Shown here: positions 9,796 through 23,392 of the stretch, in pieces
How the letters are laid out: every line of letters starts with the position of its first letter
Position numbering within the stretch: position 1 is the stretch's first letter
Source: Saururus chinensis
Taxonomy: Eukaryota > Streptophyta > Magnoliopsida > Piperales > Saururaceae
DNA length: 64,000 bases
Reading direction: 5' to 3'
Assembly (NCBI GenBank): GCA_035235625.1
Contig: CP141141.1
Coordinates: 44,973,719-45,037,718 of the forward strand
Made by a program: the position numbers and the translations under genes
The notes under the pieces: model-generated
Database searches by the model: none
Told to the model about the DNA's origin: nothing
The model's input: only the letters and a program-made list of their open reading frames with translations

Positions 9796-11929
9796 AATCT
9801 TAAAGTTGAGCTGACCTGTAAGGACTGTCATTTTAAACCGGTTTATTTTAATGTTATTTATCCGTTATTGTGTAGTTTAAGGATTTTCTGATCAAATTTG
9901 GTGGTTTTCAAAATAAATAGGGTTTCTAAAGGTTTTAAACAAAACTAACTCTACATTTATGACTTTTAAGTAGTTTTTAGTTAATTTTAATTTTTTAAGA
10001 TTTTTTTAATTTTGCACTAATTTTCTAAAAAAATTAGGGTTTAACGGGACCCTCTGTGGGCCCCACCAACGAAATTAAGATGTTTGGACCAAAATTCCTC
10101 ATACATCAACCTAAACTCATACAAAAATTGTTAGAATTTTCTCAGATTTAATTAGTGCTCAAATTTATAAAATACTTATTTTTAACCCAAAATTCTATTT
10201 ACACCTTATTAGTTCATTAAGTGTACCCCAAGCCCTACTATAAAAGGAAAATGGCGGAGCCATTTTCATTTTGGGAATAGGCTGGGAGGAGGTGATTAAA
10301 GCCTAGTTCCCCAATTAGTCCCGGATTAGAAGAGATTAAGGTATATTCTTAATTAAGCTTAAACCCTAGATCTTCTCTTAATCCATTCTTAACCTATCAT
10401 TTTTCCTTTGGTTTGATTCGATTTCAAGCATCAAAGTCACTAATTTACTCCCTTACTTCAAACCTTACATATCAAAATTCATTTTTTATGCTTAACAAAC
10501 CCTAGATCTAAGATTTCTTTAAGGTTTTTAATATTAAACCGATTTTTAATGGAGTTTAACTTAGACACTATGTTTTTGGAACATTTCCAAGAAGGGTGAA
10601 GGTCAAATCTAAATCTAAACAAGTGACAAGGTAATGAGTTCTTCAATCTCAACTTTGGGTAGAAAAAATCTTGATTTTTATGATGTTATTTGAAGTGGGT
10701 TTTACTTGATTTAGGCTCTAATTGTGGGTTTAGTAAATGCAAATTTTTCATTTCGATTTCTTAGGGTTTTATTTTAGAATGGTTTAGATTAGTGTTATGG
10801 AAGGTTTGATAAGTTTTTGATAATATTTGGTACCATGGATGGAGATTTGAAGGTGTTTTCATGGTGTCTCGGTTTTGAAATTCGAAATGAAGAAGGTCAA
10901 AACTGTTTTGGTGGCGATCTAATGGCCTACCAGGGCAATCGATCGGTAATACTACATTTTTGACAGATTTGTAGTATAGCCGATCGAACAGCCTTGCAGG
11001 GTAATCGAACGGTTACACGATAATTTTTGCTATTTTACGGCTACACGACAGTTTTTGCTATTTTTGAAACTTATGCACATTTTAATGTTTTGCTCCATTG
11101 GATAATTTTAATGGCTATGAGAGGTGTATTATGATGAAATTAGGCTACTGGAGGTGTAGAATTGATGATGAAAGTGTATGAATTATGTTTAGGTGTTGTC
11201 TTGTGACATCATATGATGTTGATAATTATACATGTTGATATTGAAGTACCTTAAATTTGTGAATGTTGGTATTTTTATGAATAGAATATGCTTCCAGCAG
11301 GGATATCATGTGAAAAAATAGTGAGATGTGTTCTCTCATAAGGAGGATGGCTTATGGGTAATGGATGAGATCATGTTGTGGCTTAATGAATGGAAGAATA
11401 ATGATTGTGGGAGTGAATGTTCGATTTCACATGGATAGATTTAATCCTTATGGTGGATTTTGTTTTGATTTCAGTTAGGAATTATTGTTTTGAATGTGTT
11501 CAAGCATGTGTAAATTGTCTTATGAGTTTATGTCAAGTATTGGGCATGTGCTTACATATGCATGAACACACACGTATGGGGAATTTACTATGACATTGTA
11601 GTTATTTATGCCTTGATTATGATGCATGAGGGGATTAATTGGGAGAATATTCCATGTATTGGAACCCATGTAGGTCTTACTCACGGATGTATCATGTTAT
11701 CATGCATCATGGATCGGTGTTCATGGATAAAGTTTTATCGATGTTTAATTGGAATTAATCGATTGTATGCAATGCTTGAGATTGTGTGCCGGATTAATCG
11801 CTCGGTAAATTAATTGAAACTTGGTTGGTCCGATATGACATATTTTCGAATTAAGTTCCTATGTGGAATGTGCATACTCCCTGGGTTGAGTCTAAAAAAA
11901 TAGAATTATGTAGGGACGAGTTGTGTATT

Positions 11930-13631
11930 TGTAATAACCCAAAATTTTTAACACGACCTTCTTATATATTTTGTTATTTATAAATTTCCTAAGTGTTGGT
12001 TAGAGCTCGTGGAGATGAGCATAACAAATCATAAAACGCAAAAAAATTAGAGGTCGGGAATGAAAGTTATGACCTCGGGAAACGTGTTCAATCGGCGGGA
12101 CTCACTTTTAAAATTTGAGTAAAATGGTTCTTAACTAGTCTAGTATCGTAGGGCTCGTAAATACGAACTCAACGGTACCGAGAATGCGCAAATCGGAGTT
12201 CGGGATAGGGAGATACGATTTTCTGAAAATATTTTTTTTAAAAAAATAATAATAATAAAATCAGCGGCTCAGCGCGGCGTATGCCGCGCGGTGTGCGCCG
12301 AACGTGCGATGGGTGCGCGTTCGTGGTGACAAATGCGCATTCGTCACCGCGCCATTCGTCACGCGCGCCCACAGTGCGTGGCAGCGCCAGTGGGCGCCGC
12401 CCATTTTTTTGGCAGCGCCGGCGGGCACCCACTGGTTCCGGTGGCGGCGCCTGCCTTAAAACGCCTCCTCCTCCCCTATTTAAACCCATTCCGGCCAGTT
12501 TTTTCTGCAGATTTCCCCTCTCACTGTTTTCTTCATTCCCGACCCATTTTAAGTCCAATTTTCACGTTCAAAGACCCGTTTCCTACTACGTCAAGGGTGC
12601 TCTATGCACCGGAAAGGTTATTTTCTCTAGACGACCCCTCTAAGACCTTAAAAAACGTGCCCCTTCCCTAATCTTCCCCTTTCTCCTTTTTACTATTTCT
12701 GAGTCGTTTCAAGCCCTATTCTGCCTGTTCAAAAGGCATTCTCTACTAAAGTGAATGTGTTGAATGCTGTGGTGGGGTTATTTTCATCTTCTAGAGTCTT
12801 TATATTGATGAATTTTATATTCAAGGCTAAGGTAGGGTGTTTTAAACTCTAAATAACTGCTTTGCTGATTTGAGTCCATCTTTCTTGAAGTATTTGATTT
12901 AAGTATAAGTATGATACTTGTTTTAACCGATGAATGGATTTTCTCTTGAATTATGTGACAATTTTGCTGCGTATATCGATTGATTTAGTACGTACCACAT
13001 AGTGTTGTGGTTTTGTACATTATTTTGATGCCCGCCGAGAAAAATGATCGGCTAGTGGCGCGTACAGGGTGGAGCATCATGGGGAAACTCCTTCCCTTAG
13101 TGGCCTCTGTTGTCCCATGAGCGCAGAGGTAGGCCGTTGGGTATCGTGGCTTGTGGATTTGATTGGATTTGTGAATTTGTTTGATTTGATGTTTTGCTTA
13201 GCATTTCTTTTAGATTTTAAACAAACCTACTGAGTATAAATATACTCACACACCCCAGACTTTGCAGGTGATGCAACGATGGAAGTAGGGAAAGAAGAAA
13301 ATTTTTTCAGATAGTTGCGTGTTTACTACGTTAGAAAAATAATGTAATATATGACCGATGTGTAAAGGTATGATGTGCCAGGATAATCATGTTTTTGTAT
13401 AACTACTGGCTCTATGAACAATAAATTTTGGTATGTATATTAAGCTTATGTTATAAACTTTTTGTCAATATGTTTTTATTATTATTGGCTATGTAATTAC
13501 TCTGACATATTCTACAATGAGCATACGATAGTTTTACGTTAACGCCCATCTGTCAGGTTCGTCAGTACTATTGACGCATGTTCGGACATGATCATTAATA
13601 TTATATTGTTCGATAATGGGCGGGCGTTACA
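11930..13631 (+). mobile_element. Nested solo LTR, family B
   Basis: This 1.7-kb insert begins TGTAATAACCC and ends GGGCGTTACA, forms common in plant gypsy LTRs. It is flanked by GTATT (11925-11929) and ATATT (13632-13636), a target duplication with one mismatch. It interrupts family A copy 1: the flanking sequences on each side match contiguous parts of the family A copy at 34656-38066. A GC-rich stretch at 12260-12470 precedes a TATTTAAA motif near 12477. No coding genes were found. Confidence 0.82.
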
Positions 13632-14072
13632 ATATTTGTCTTGCGGATTTGAGATTATTATTATGAGTGTTATCTGGACCCTGAGAATCCAGAGTTGTAT
13701 GCTGTGTGCACCCGCTACCACGTGTTCTAGGGTTCCCTATGTGCGAATTCGAGTTCTCTCCTCCGCAGGAGATGTCCCTGGGCGAACACCCTGCTCTAGA
13801 TTCTCTGTGTGAGAATGGGACATCCTTGGCTAGGATCGTCCAGGGTGAGCAGCTTTAGGGATTGACAACCCCAACTTTTTTCATTTCCTGTGTGGAAATT
13901 TGACCGTGTCTTGCCCTCGTGGCCTTGCCCGCTTCTTGCTTGTGTGGTAATACTTGTGTTTACTCCTTAATGGAGGCATTCCCCCTTTGTATTGATGCAT
14001 GTCTATTATGAATGCTATGCATGATTGTGTATCATGTATTTGATACATTTATCGTGCAGGGTGAATGAATTT

Positions 14073-14265
14073 GATGTGATATGAATGCATGATTAATGAT
14101 GGTGTGATTGAGACACTATTATGTAGGTTTATGTAATATGAATGCATGATCAGAATAGGTGTGAATGAGACACTGTTATACAAATTTATGTGATATGAAT
14201 GCATGATCATGAATGGCGTGATTAAGACACTATTATGCAGGTTTATGTGATATGAATGTAAAATT
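14073..14265 (+). repeat. About 65-bp tandem repeat inside the LTR
   Basis: Three diverged units contain GATATGAATGCATGAT, a GTGTGA-type core and GAGACACTATTATG. Related but rearranged units occur in the other family A copies at about 37030-37400 and, inverted, at 32390-32540. Copy number differs between LTRs. Confidence 0.7.
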
Positions 14266-14855
14266 AGAAAGTGATATAGCATGTTAATCTTAGATTTGAC
14301 TTGCTTCATTGCCATGTTGTCGTGTTTTCTGATATTATAGTTATATTCAAAACCATTATTGAGTTTTTATACTCACCTTGTTTTATTATTTTATTTTGGG
14401 GCTGCGTGGTGTGACACGCAGACGGATAAGATCCTCTATATGAGGAAAGGTCGGAGAGAGCTTGGGAGTAGTTGTTGAGGCTCCTAGTTTTGCATGTTTC
14501 TTCATTTATCTTGTTTTGATGTTAGGACCTTATGGATGATCCTTGTTTTAGATTTGTGTTATAATATGTCTTTAGTTTCTTTTGAAACCTTGTTTTGGAG
14601 CCAAGTGTGTGGCTATAGATTATTAGTATGTGGGTTTGAGATTATAGTTTAATTTAAAGTTTAACTCTTTTGGTTCTACCTTTTTACTCTTGCTCAAAGT
14701 TGTGTGTAAACTTCGTAAATTAGATTGCCCGTAGTTGGGGCACAAGTCTTCCGCTATTTTTCCTTAATCGCTTTTAATCCACCGCCCCCATGCATTAGTC
14801 TGGCCCTTGGACCGGGTTCGGCTCAGGACGAGCAATGCTGGGGTGTGGCATGACC

Positions 14856-16839
14856 CAAGTATTCCTCCCCTGAAATTAACTTTCTTTAGTTAGAATTCCT
14901 AGCACTAGACAATGAGATTGTATATGATAACACAAATCAAATGTGTACTATATTATATGATTTAGAGGATTAAAGAAATCAAAAGAGCAGCTAGATAAAA
15001 ACTTCAATTTGTGCATAAAGAAATGGGTCATGTTGCTCGTCAAAAGAGCACAAAAGTTGATAAAAAACCACAGGAAGATAAACAAATGTGAGCAAATTAA
15101 AGAAAGCAACCAAAACACACATCTACAACTACATCTATTTTAAAAAGACCTATAACAAAACTTCACCAAAATAAAAAAATATTAGGAAAAAAATTATCCA
15201 AAAGTATATTCACATAAGAGAAAATTAACAATACAATATAAAAATCACATAGAATTTGACAACACCAAAAATCCCATACAACATCTTACAACTGCCACAT
15301 AGAAGCTACCAAGAGCATGAATAGTCAACATTGCAAATGAGAAAAAAAAATTAGCACGACAATACAAACGAAACGAACATGAGAAACAAAAAAAAAATTA
15401 GGCACAACTATATATATAAACACAAGATATAAAAGTGAATAGAAGTTTAAAAGCCACATAGTGCATATCATAAATACGAAAAACCTAAATAAAGCGCCTA
15501 CAAAAGTTTTAAAGCCACACCATAAAGAGCACAACAAAAATTCAAAACAACATCATTTTATCAACTAATTAGAAAAAATACACATATATCCCATGCAAAG
15601 AATATGGACATAAAATTTAGTAAAAAAACTTAGAAAGAAGTTTAAAAGGTAGGACAATAATTACACACAAAGAATATCCACTAATTAGGTAGGCTATTAA
15701 CACCCCCTGTACTCATACATGTACTTACCAAAAGGTATACAAGATAATCAAATGTCATATTTATTATTATCAATCATCCACAACCAAAATACTATCTTCA
15801 TCCCTATTAAATTTAAATATTTGCGCCATAATCTATACTAATACAACAAGTAATGATAGAGGTCATATGATTATTAGTATCAATCAATTATAGCCCATAT
15901 GGTAAGTATACCCCATTTAATTGTCAAATTTACGTTTAATATCATAAGAAAAAGAAATCTAGCCATAAAGAATATTTTCACACATCCAAGCGGAAATGTC
16001 TCTTCTATCATTCATTTTAACCCCAAATACAAGCCATTATATTTTTATATATACTCAACTACAAAAATATGTAAATACCCACTTTTTGATGGCATAGTTA
16101 GTCTTTTTTATGTAGAAAAGTCAAAATTTGGCCCATGCTTTTTATATAGTATAGATTTACTATAGCCTAAGCAGTAAATTACGCAAAAGTGAAAATGTTC
16201 AATATGATTAAATTGATTCATGCTGCACTGACCTCCAAATTCGTAGGGAAAGAGTCAAGGGAATATACAGAGCTATTGATGTTGTAGCGACTCGCTAAAT
16301 AAACACGGTGGCAATCTTCTCGGATAAAGGTCGTGCTCTTTCAGGTTGCCATAAGCTGGTGAAAGAAGCATTTTTCTATCAAACATATCGCTGAGGATGT
16401 TTAGAGAGAGAATATTTTTCCTCCTGTAGGATTCTCATGTGGGCTTGTGGCATCCCAGAGTTTCTTTTGTCCACCAGCCATAGATCTGAAGGTTAATGGC
16501 ATAAAGTTTCACCAATGGTCAGATCTCAGGGTCCGTGGCACATATGTTAACGCTAACGGCTAACTGGCTCTATTGTGTGCTTTATGCAATTCTATCCCCT
16601 GTTTTTAAAACTGACCCCATAACCAACCTAGATTGGGGGATGAATTTGAGTTTTTGTAGCTGAAGCGGGTACGGATTTAATCGGGTAAAACCTAGTCAGA
16701 TTGAACCAAAAAACTTAGATTTGGCCCGACCCAAAATATTGATTGGGTCCAATCGTCCCAAGTCCAACCAGTTTTAAAACATTGATCCCATTTAGTTTAC
16801 CAATCACTTTAAAGAGTTTTTAATATTCCTTGCTTACAG
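14856..16839. other. AT-rich intergenic DNA
   Basis: About 2 kb of AT-rich DNA with A-rich stretches at 14930-15660. Short frames carry no recognisable domain. The less AT-rich block at 16200-16560 could be old coding sequence, but I could not identify it. Confidence 0.4.
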
Positions 16840-17045
16840 TAAGCCTAGCATAAGTTACATATGATAGTCCTTGATATTTAGATTCTACAATGAATGTATT
16901 AATATATTTTAGCATCAATAATATTATTCTCTTTATTCACGGTAAGCCTAGCATAAGTTACATATGATAATCTTTGATATTTAAATTCTACAATAAACAT
17001 ATTAATATATTTTAACATTAATAATACTAATGTTACTATGCTCTA
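16840..17045. repeat. 103-bp direct repeat, two copies
   Basis: Units start at 16840 and 16943 with TAAGCCTAGCATAAGTTACA followed by a CTTTGATATTTA-type segment. They resemble the 118-bp units at 7217-7570 in motif order, suggesting an old dispersed family. Confidence 0.65.
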
Positions 17046-18144
17046 ATACGTGTGTTATTTATTGATCTAGTGGATGGTGTGCGCCATCAATCTTATGCTT
17101 ACGAAGGGCTTCCATATCTCAGGCTCATTAGCAAAAAATAGGAAAAACTCTTCCACAAACCTTTTTCTCGTTTTTGTTATAAAGTAAGTATTTATTTCAT
17201 CCTCCCCCAGCCCTGTGTTTGCACAGAGAGATGCAAAGGTTTTCAGCCCCGTGATTTACATAGGGCCAGGGGTCGAGAGTTTGGGACTCCGGACATCGGA
17301 AGCAAACACTGGTTTGTCACGAACAAGAAAGAGGTGGAAATATTAACGTCATATAGTGAGGTAGCGCACGGTATCGGAACAAACCCATTACCCAAGATGC
17401 TTTAGACGGCCCATAACAAATGAGTCAATTGAATTCAAATTTCAATAGCCCGTTTAGCCCATTCTCGATGGCATGCTCTCCAATTGTATGTGGACCTAGT
17501 CTAGAAAGGAGCTCACTGAGCCCTAAAGAGTAACAAAAGTTGGCCTGGCGGTTTTAGGTACTATGTGATAGTATGGACATCACTCGGGTTAGGTAAATGG
17601 TAAACCTAATTCAACCCGAATATAAATATAAAATTAAAATTTTTTTATAATTTTTTATTTTTTTAAAAAATTAAAAATATTTAAAAATTTTATTTTATTT
17701 TATTCAGTTCAAATAAGTCAAGTCGGGTCACAATTTTTTAAATCCGAGTTGAGTCGGGTCGAATCACAATTTTTATGTGATATTAGGTTCGAATTTGAAT
17801 TTAACCAAACTCGACCCAAACCGGACCCGGTGATATCACTACGTAATAACCGACCGGGACCGTGGGTCCATCGAAATTTGCCCACAGCCCAGACGCCACT
17901 CGCTCGTCTTGTCCAGATAGACAAGTTCGAATGCCTTCCCTTCCCGGGGGCGGGAGCCGATCTTATCTGGTCGACGTTACTGCGCCACTCAGCATCACAT
18001 CACAGATTCCCAGCTCCGAACCGGACAAGGTCGGGCTGAGCCCGAATTGGCCTCCAAGTCTCTCTCGGAGTCGGAACTGAAGGCTGAAGCTCTAGCCACC
18101 AGCCGAGCGTCGCCAACTGTTTCAAGGTTCAGACCCCCCCGATA
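17046..18144. other. Upstream region of the phosphatase gene
   Basis: It contains low-complexity AT at 17630-17710 and repeated TCGGGTCG-type motifs around 17720-17850, a pattern common in plant intergenic DNA. The last 250 bp is GC-rich and probably holds the 5' untranslated region. No clear TATA box could be assigned. Confidence 0.4.
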
Positions 18145-21100
18145 ATGGCGGAATTCGTCGCCCGCCTCCGCGTTTTGAACTCTTCCACAACCTTCGCCCC
18201 CTTCCATCTCGCCCAGCCTTCGCTCCGTCTCTCCCCCTTCTTCCTCCCCCGACCGCCGCGGCGCAATTTCAGCCGCCTGATCCATCTCGGTCTCCCCCCT
18301 CCTCCGGCTGCTTTTCCTTCCGCCAATCTCGACCTCGTCTCCACCACCGGTACTCAATCTCAATCCCATTCTCGTCAATACAAATTTAGGAGAAGTTACG
18401 GCCGGTCGTAGAAGATGGGACTGGTTTGGCCCTGTGTGGTTTTTTGCTTACTAGTGCGGACTTTGGTGATTTCGGCAGAGCGGTCGGATGGCAGCATTGT
18501 GTTCCACTTCGGGCGTGCGGAGGATTGGAAGAAGGATGAAAGCTTGGAAGACGCATCGGTTGCGACAAATGAGGAGAAGATAGTTGCTTTGCCTGATGGG
18601 CCGATGGATGCTGAATCCAGTAAAGAGGAGACCGAGGTAGAGGTAGCGGGTGCCATATATTCTCCGAAGGCGAAACTTTCTGAAGTTGTCGGAGGGAATG
18701 AAAATTCTGGATCAGTGAGTGAGCAAACTACTGACGCTTCCAGTTCAGTTGCGGTTTCTATTGTCTCAGGTACATCGCCTGCTGTGGATGTGAAGTTTGA
18801 TCCTAAAGACAGTTTACTAAGTTCCGAAGAACAAATGGAAGTTGATCTTGTACGTGACGAGGGGGCTCGTGGGATTCCAAGGAAAATTGTTAGTGCAGAG
18901 TGTGATGGAAACATATCCTTCTCGGAAGTTCCGATCGGGGAGGAAGAAAGTGTTAATTTATATATTAAAAACAAACACACGGAATTTGTAAATATAAACA
19001 TTTTAGAGTCTAATAATGATAGAATGCAAGATGATAAAGAGGACTTGGAAATCAACATAGTTCAGGAGAAGGAGCAGAATGACTATCGTCTCGAAGATAA
19101 AAATTTCAACGTGGAGGCAGTGCTTCCTGTTGTAGAGGAAATGTCAGATGAAGGGGTAGCCGACAGCCATACTAACACTAGTAGTGATACCATGTTTATG
19201 GCCAGAAATGGATCGGAAGCAGTTAAGGTGTCACCCGACTGTAATGAGGTTGAAGGGGGAAGTAAGCTCATTTTAGGTGAAATTCTAGAAGAGAATGAGA
19301 GTCATGTATCACAAGCGGAGCAATTCAGTTGTGAGTCCAGTGAAACTGATTATGATGTTCTGGTGTTGAGGAGTGACCATAGTTTGGAATCGGACACTGA
19401 TGTATTAGAAAGTACTGAGATGTATAAAACTTTTGCTGCAGAGCCCATTCTTAATGTTGGAATGAGTTCTTCATCTGAAAGTTCAGAGGAGATGCAACGG
19501 CCAGAAATTTCGGTATTGCTTAAACTTTTACCAATTGCCTATCAATCCTTTTCTAGTTTTCTTGTTTCTTTGATGTTTCCTAAAGCTCGATCTATGATAT
19601 GTTGGTAGTAGTTCCTTCCTGTGACACTTCTTTTTCTCTTTTTTTGGCTAACATCTCTACGATAATACAGTGTTAGAGAAATAGTTTTCTATTTGGAAGA
19701 CAGGAAGAAAGGTCTGTAAAATCAATGTCATTAAGTCGTGTTATACACATAAGTGAGGATTAATGGTGAACTCTATTATTATACAGGAATTATAAAAAAA
19801 CGTGCATAGGAGTAACTACATGCAAACACTTTTTCAACTTGTGAAAGGACTCATAATAGATGCTATAGGAATTAGCAAAAGTGCATATAAATAACTGAAT
19901 GCCTTTACTTTTTCAAAGTGTGCAAGGCCTTATGACAGATTCTATAAGTTATATTTATAGTATAGTATAAATACCTCCCTGCAGTTTGCTTGTTCGTGAA
20001 AGGTTTTTTGGTGTTCACATATTAATTCTGATAAATTTGATACAGCATAAAAGCTCAATTGAAATTTTTTGGTCTCCCTCATATTCAAGTGGCTTATAAG
20101 AAATTGCATTTATTATTTTATAACTGGGAAATGCCATCTTCTTCATACTGGAGATACTTGATTACTTTTGAAATTTGCATGCATAAGATGATAAATTATT
20201 GAGACTAAAAGCTTCCAAAGCAGTTTAATGGTTTACTCTGTGGACACAAAATAAAAGTGAAATAATTTTAATTTTTTTGCTATAATGTTTGTAGTTAAGA
20301 ATGAATTGAGTCTTTTGCACATTTTGGTTGTTGCCAGCAAGAAGGCAGTAGTCCTTTGTCACATGAAGAAACGGAAAAAAGGAAAGAAGATGAGCAGGAA
20401 GAGGGATATGAGGTGGCAGGTATAATGCCGACTATGGTGGATGGCACTGAAAGCACGTCCAAAACACAAAAGTATGTTTGCTACTTCCTTCTCCATTGAA
20501 ACTGTCAGTGTTATTGTACTAGTATAAGATATTAAAGCCAGCATTCTATTCTTTCTGTCTACTGTATGTGGGTTTTGGTTTGGGTGGTTGGGGAAATGTT
20601 GGATATGAACAATCTAAAATAAGTCTTTCCTTTTGTGCCTCACTCTTTGTTGTATGTTCCAAAGGGAAGTCTCACTTCCTGTTCCAAGACTTATCTTGTC
20701 ATCGGGGGCTGCTTCACTACCGCATCCTTCTAAGGTATTTTAATTTGTATGAGCCATTTGTGCCTTTGTCCCATTTTTGTTAGGTGTTTACACACTTTTC
20801 AAGAAATAATAAACAATTTTCTGTTTGTTCTCAACTATTTTGGATGTTGTTGCATCTAGCCATGACCACTCTTTAACTATTTGCAGTCTCAAAAAAAATA
20901 TGTGATTAGTAATATAGAATAATGATGTCAGGCATTGACAGGTGGAGAGGATTCATACTTCTTGGCATGTGAAAACTGGTTTGGGGTTGCAGATGGTGTT
21001 GGCCAGTGGTCATTTGAAGGTAAGACCTGTCAATGGCATAGTTATTGATAAATGAAACCTATACGTAATCTTAGTTTTTTTTTTCCTCTGATGTTAAATC

Positions 21101-23392
21101 ATGCAAGCAGTGATTGGCAAGATCATAGTTGGCCTGCCTGATAGTATGTAGACAATTCAGGGCGTATTTGCTAAAGCAAATCTTGTACAATGTAATACCA
21201 ATCTTCAACAACTTATTTAAGATATGTGAATTCTGTTATCAAAGTTTGATGCTTACTTCAACTTTTTTGCAAATCGAATTTGATTTTGATCTTTAAATAA
21301 TGCTCAAATTTGAAATGAGGTCCTCAATCTAGGCTAAATTCATAATGGATATCAAATGTCATTGTCAAACACATAAAGAGTTATATTAAAAGACCTTCTA
21401 GTAATAAATGAATCAAAATTGACCTTCCACATATAATAACATCTACTTGTTTTGAGAAGTACCTGATGGAGTTTGTATGTCCGAGAGATTTAACATTGCT
21501 AAGAATATTGAGAAAACTTGCACAAAAACAGATAAATAAATAGATAAAGCGCATAGAAATGGGATACTGAATGTCAAAGAAATAAATTAAGCACATGTAG
21601 ATGGGATAAGGAATGACAACTAAGCATTGCACCCTTCAAACTCTTAGCATCTTAACAAGAGGTGAAGAAATCGATACATTGTCATAAGAAGTCAATCCCA
21701 ATAGCCGTTGGCATCAAATAAATGTTTTAGTGCAACTTGCTACTTAAAGAGGAGCCGCCATATGTTAAGGACGAGAAATAAAATCTATGACAATGATCAT
21801 CCTTCTTATTCAATTGTAGATACAATATACTTTGTTTTGGGTTTCATCTAAATCCTATACTAAGCAAAAAATATTCCCTGCTCTAAAACTGACTTTAAGA
21901 TGTACAACCTGATACCAACTCAAGTAGGACTTTATTATGACTGAAAAAACATGATCAACAACAATATTTTTGTCCTTGTATTTAAAGTATACCATTATAA
22001 ACATACTAAGACAATGTGCATCAGCATCTTTACTGCCAAGTATACCTTGTGATTTGTTCAGCATACAGGATAGATTCTCTTCATGTGGACCACCCGGACC
22101 CTCTATTAGAATTATTTTGTTTCAATATTTTGGTGTAAATTGTGACTTGCACTTATTCCAGTTTGATACCTCATATCAAGGCTCTTTTACATACGGTTCA
22201 CAAGGTTATATTTTTTCGTCCCCTCGAAAAGTTCTTTAAATGTAAAAAACACGTAGAATAACAATCATGTAATTATTTTTGTGCCAGTTGGTTGTCCTTT
22301 TTTTTGCTACAAATAGGAGCTACCTGACCGTCATTTAACTTTCTCCTGAAGAGGCATTTTCCCACATTTTTTTTACATTGTTAAGCATGTATGATGATCT
22401 TTTTTTCAATTCTGGCCTGCTTTATGGAGGAAGGAAGGCTGAGAAGTTCCATTAATCATGCATGTATGAACAAAACGCCATTGGTGCTAGAGTTTTGGTA
22501 ACTTGCTTCGTATTACTTGTTCAGGCATCAATGCAGGGCTTTATGCTCAGGAGGTGATGGAAAATTGTGCTAAGCTTGCATCAAATTGTCAAGGAACTTT
22601 TGCAAGTAAACCTGAGCAAGTCCTCGTACAAAGTGCTCTAGAAGCAAGTTCTCTTGGCTCTTCCACTGCTTTGGTTGCTCATTTTGACAGTGAGGTTTGT
22701 CTACATCTAGTATGAGGCTTTTTGTTTTCCGTTTCTGCCTGCTGGAGGTGATTTTTCATAGGCTACTGATTGACCTGATAAATGGTGCCAGGTTTTACAT
22801 GTGGCCAGTATAGGAGATTCTGGATTTGTCATTATAAGAAATGGTGCCACCTTTAGCAGGTCCACTCCAATGGTTTATGGGTTCAATTTTCCTTTACAGA
22901 TTCAAAAGGGAGATGACCCTTCACGACTGATAGAGGTAAGAATAAGAATCGAGGACTGTATGGAACTTTTCTGATGGTAATAACATGTTACACTACCTCT
23001 ATTATCTTTTTTTACCAGAGCTACAGAATCGCTTTAGATGAAGGTGATGTTATTGTAACGGCGACGGATGGCCTCTTTGATAATCTATACGATCAAGAGA
23101 TTGAATCAATCGTGTCAAAATCCTTATTATTGAATTTAAGACCGAAGGTAGTGGCAGAAATTTCACGTATATTTCCACATTATATTCAAATTTGGTTCTT
23201 GTGTTTGATAAATATGACATACAGGAGATAGCAGAGATCTTGGCCAAGAGGGCGCAAGAGGTAGGCGGATCAGCGTCAGCAATAAGTCCTTTCGCCGATT
23301 CTGCCCAGGCAGCTGGCTACACCTCATTCACGGGTGGTAAAATAGATGATGTGACTGTGATTGTGTCTATAGTTCAAAACTCGAAATTGTAA
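18145..23392 (+). CDS. PP2C-type protein phosphatase, PP2C62-like
   Basis: Predicted serine/threonine phosphatase of 721 residues. Nine exons join in frame: 18145-18349, 18455-19512, 20338-20471, 20665-20734, 20932-21019, 22525-22694, 22792-22935, 23019-23147 and 23225-23392, all with GT-AG introns. Residues 1-68 are rich in Ser, Arg and Pro and look like a plastid or mitochondrial transit peptide. A long acidic, Ser/Glu-rich region follows (about 70-490). The catalytic domain is C-terminal, with metal-binding motifs [33 protein letters not shown] and [11 protein letters not shown]. Length and layout fit Arabidopsis PP2C62 (At4g33500), whose N-terminal extension is unusual among PP2Cs. Without the first 105-bp intron an in-frame TAG at 18409 would stop translation; an ATG at 18415 would then fall inside that intron. 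Target proteins are unknown. Confidence 0.9.

Larger units (their letters stand above)
9817..14850 (+). mobile_element. Solo LTR, family A copy 1 (with nested LTR)
   Basis: It begins TGTAAGGACTG and ends GGGGTGTGGCA, with a perfect 5-bp target duplication TGACC at 9812-9816 and 14851-14855. Excluding the nested LTR it is about 3.3 kb. A TATAAAA box lies at 10239-10245. The same family occurs at 31797-34289 and 34656-38066: shared blocks include the region around TATA (ACTATAAA, then CATTTT...GGGAATAGGCT) and a distal block around TTATCTGGACCCT. No internal retroelement genes are present, so it is a solo LTR. Size and end sequences fit a Ty3/gypsy-type element, but no protein domain confirms this. 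Confidence 0.88.

Noticed and set aside
12238..12671. Overlapping frames in the nested LTR
   Set aside because: They lie in a GC-rich LTR stretch with no domain; two strands are open at once, as expected from base bias.
18415..19608. ATG at 18415 as the main start of the phosphatase
   Set aside because: It lies within the predicted first intron, and using it loses the leader; the nine-exon model gives the family length. Kept only as a possible alternative.
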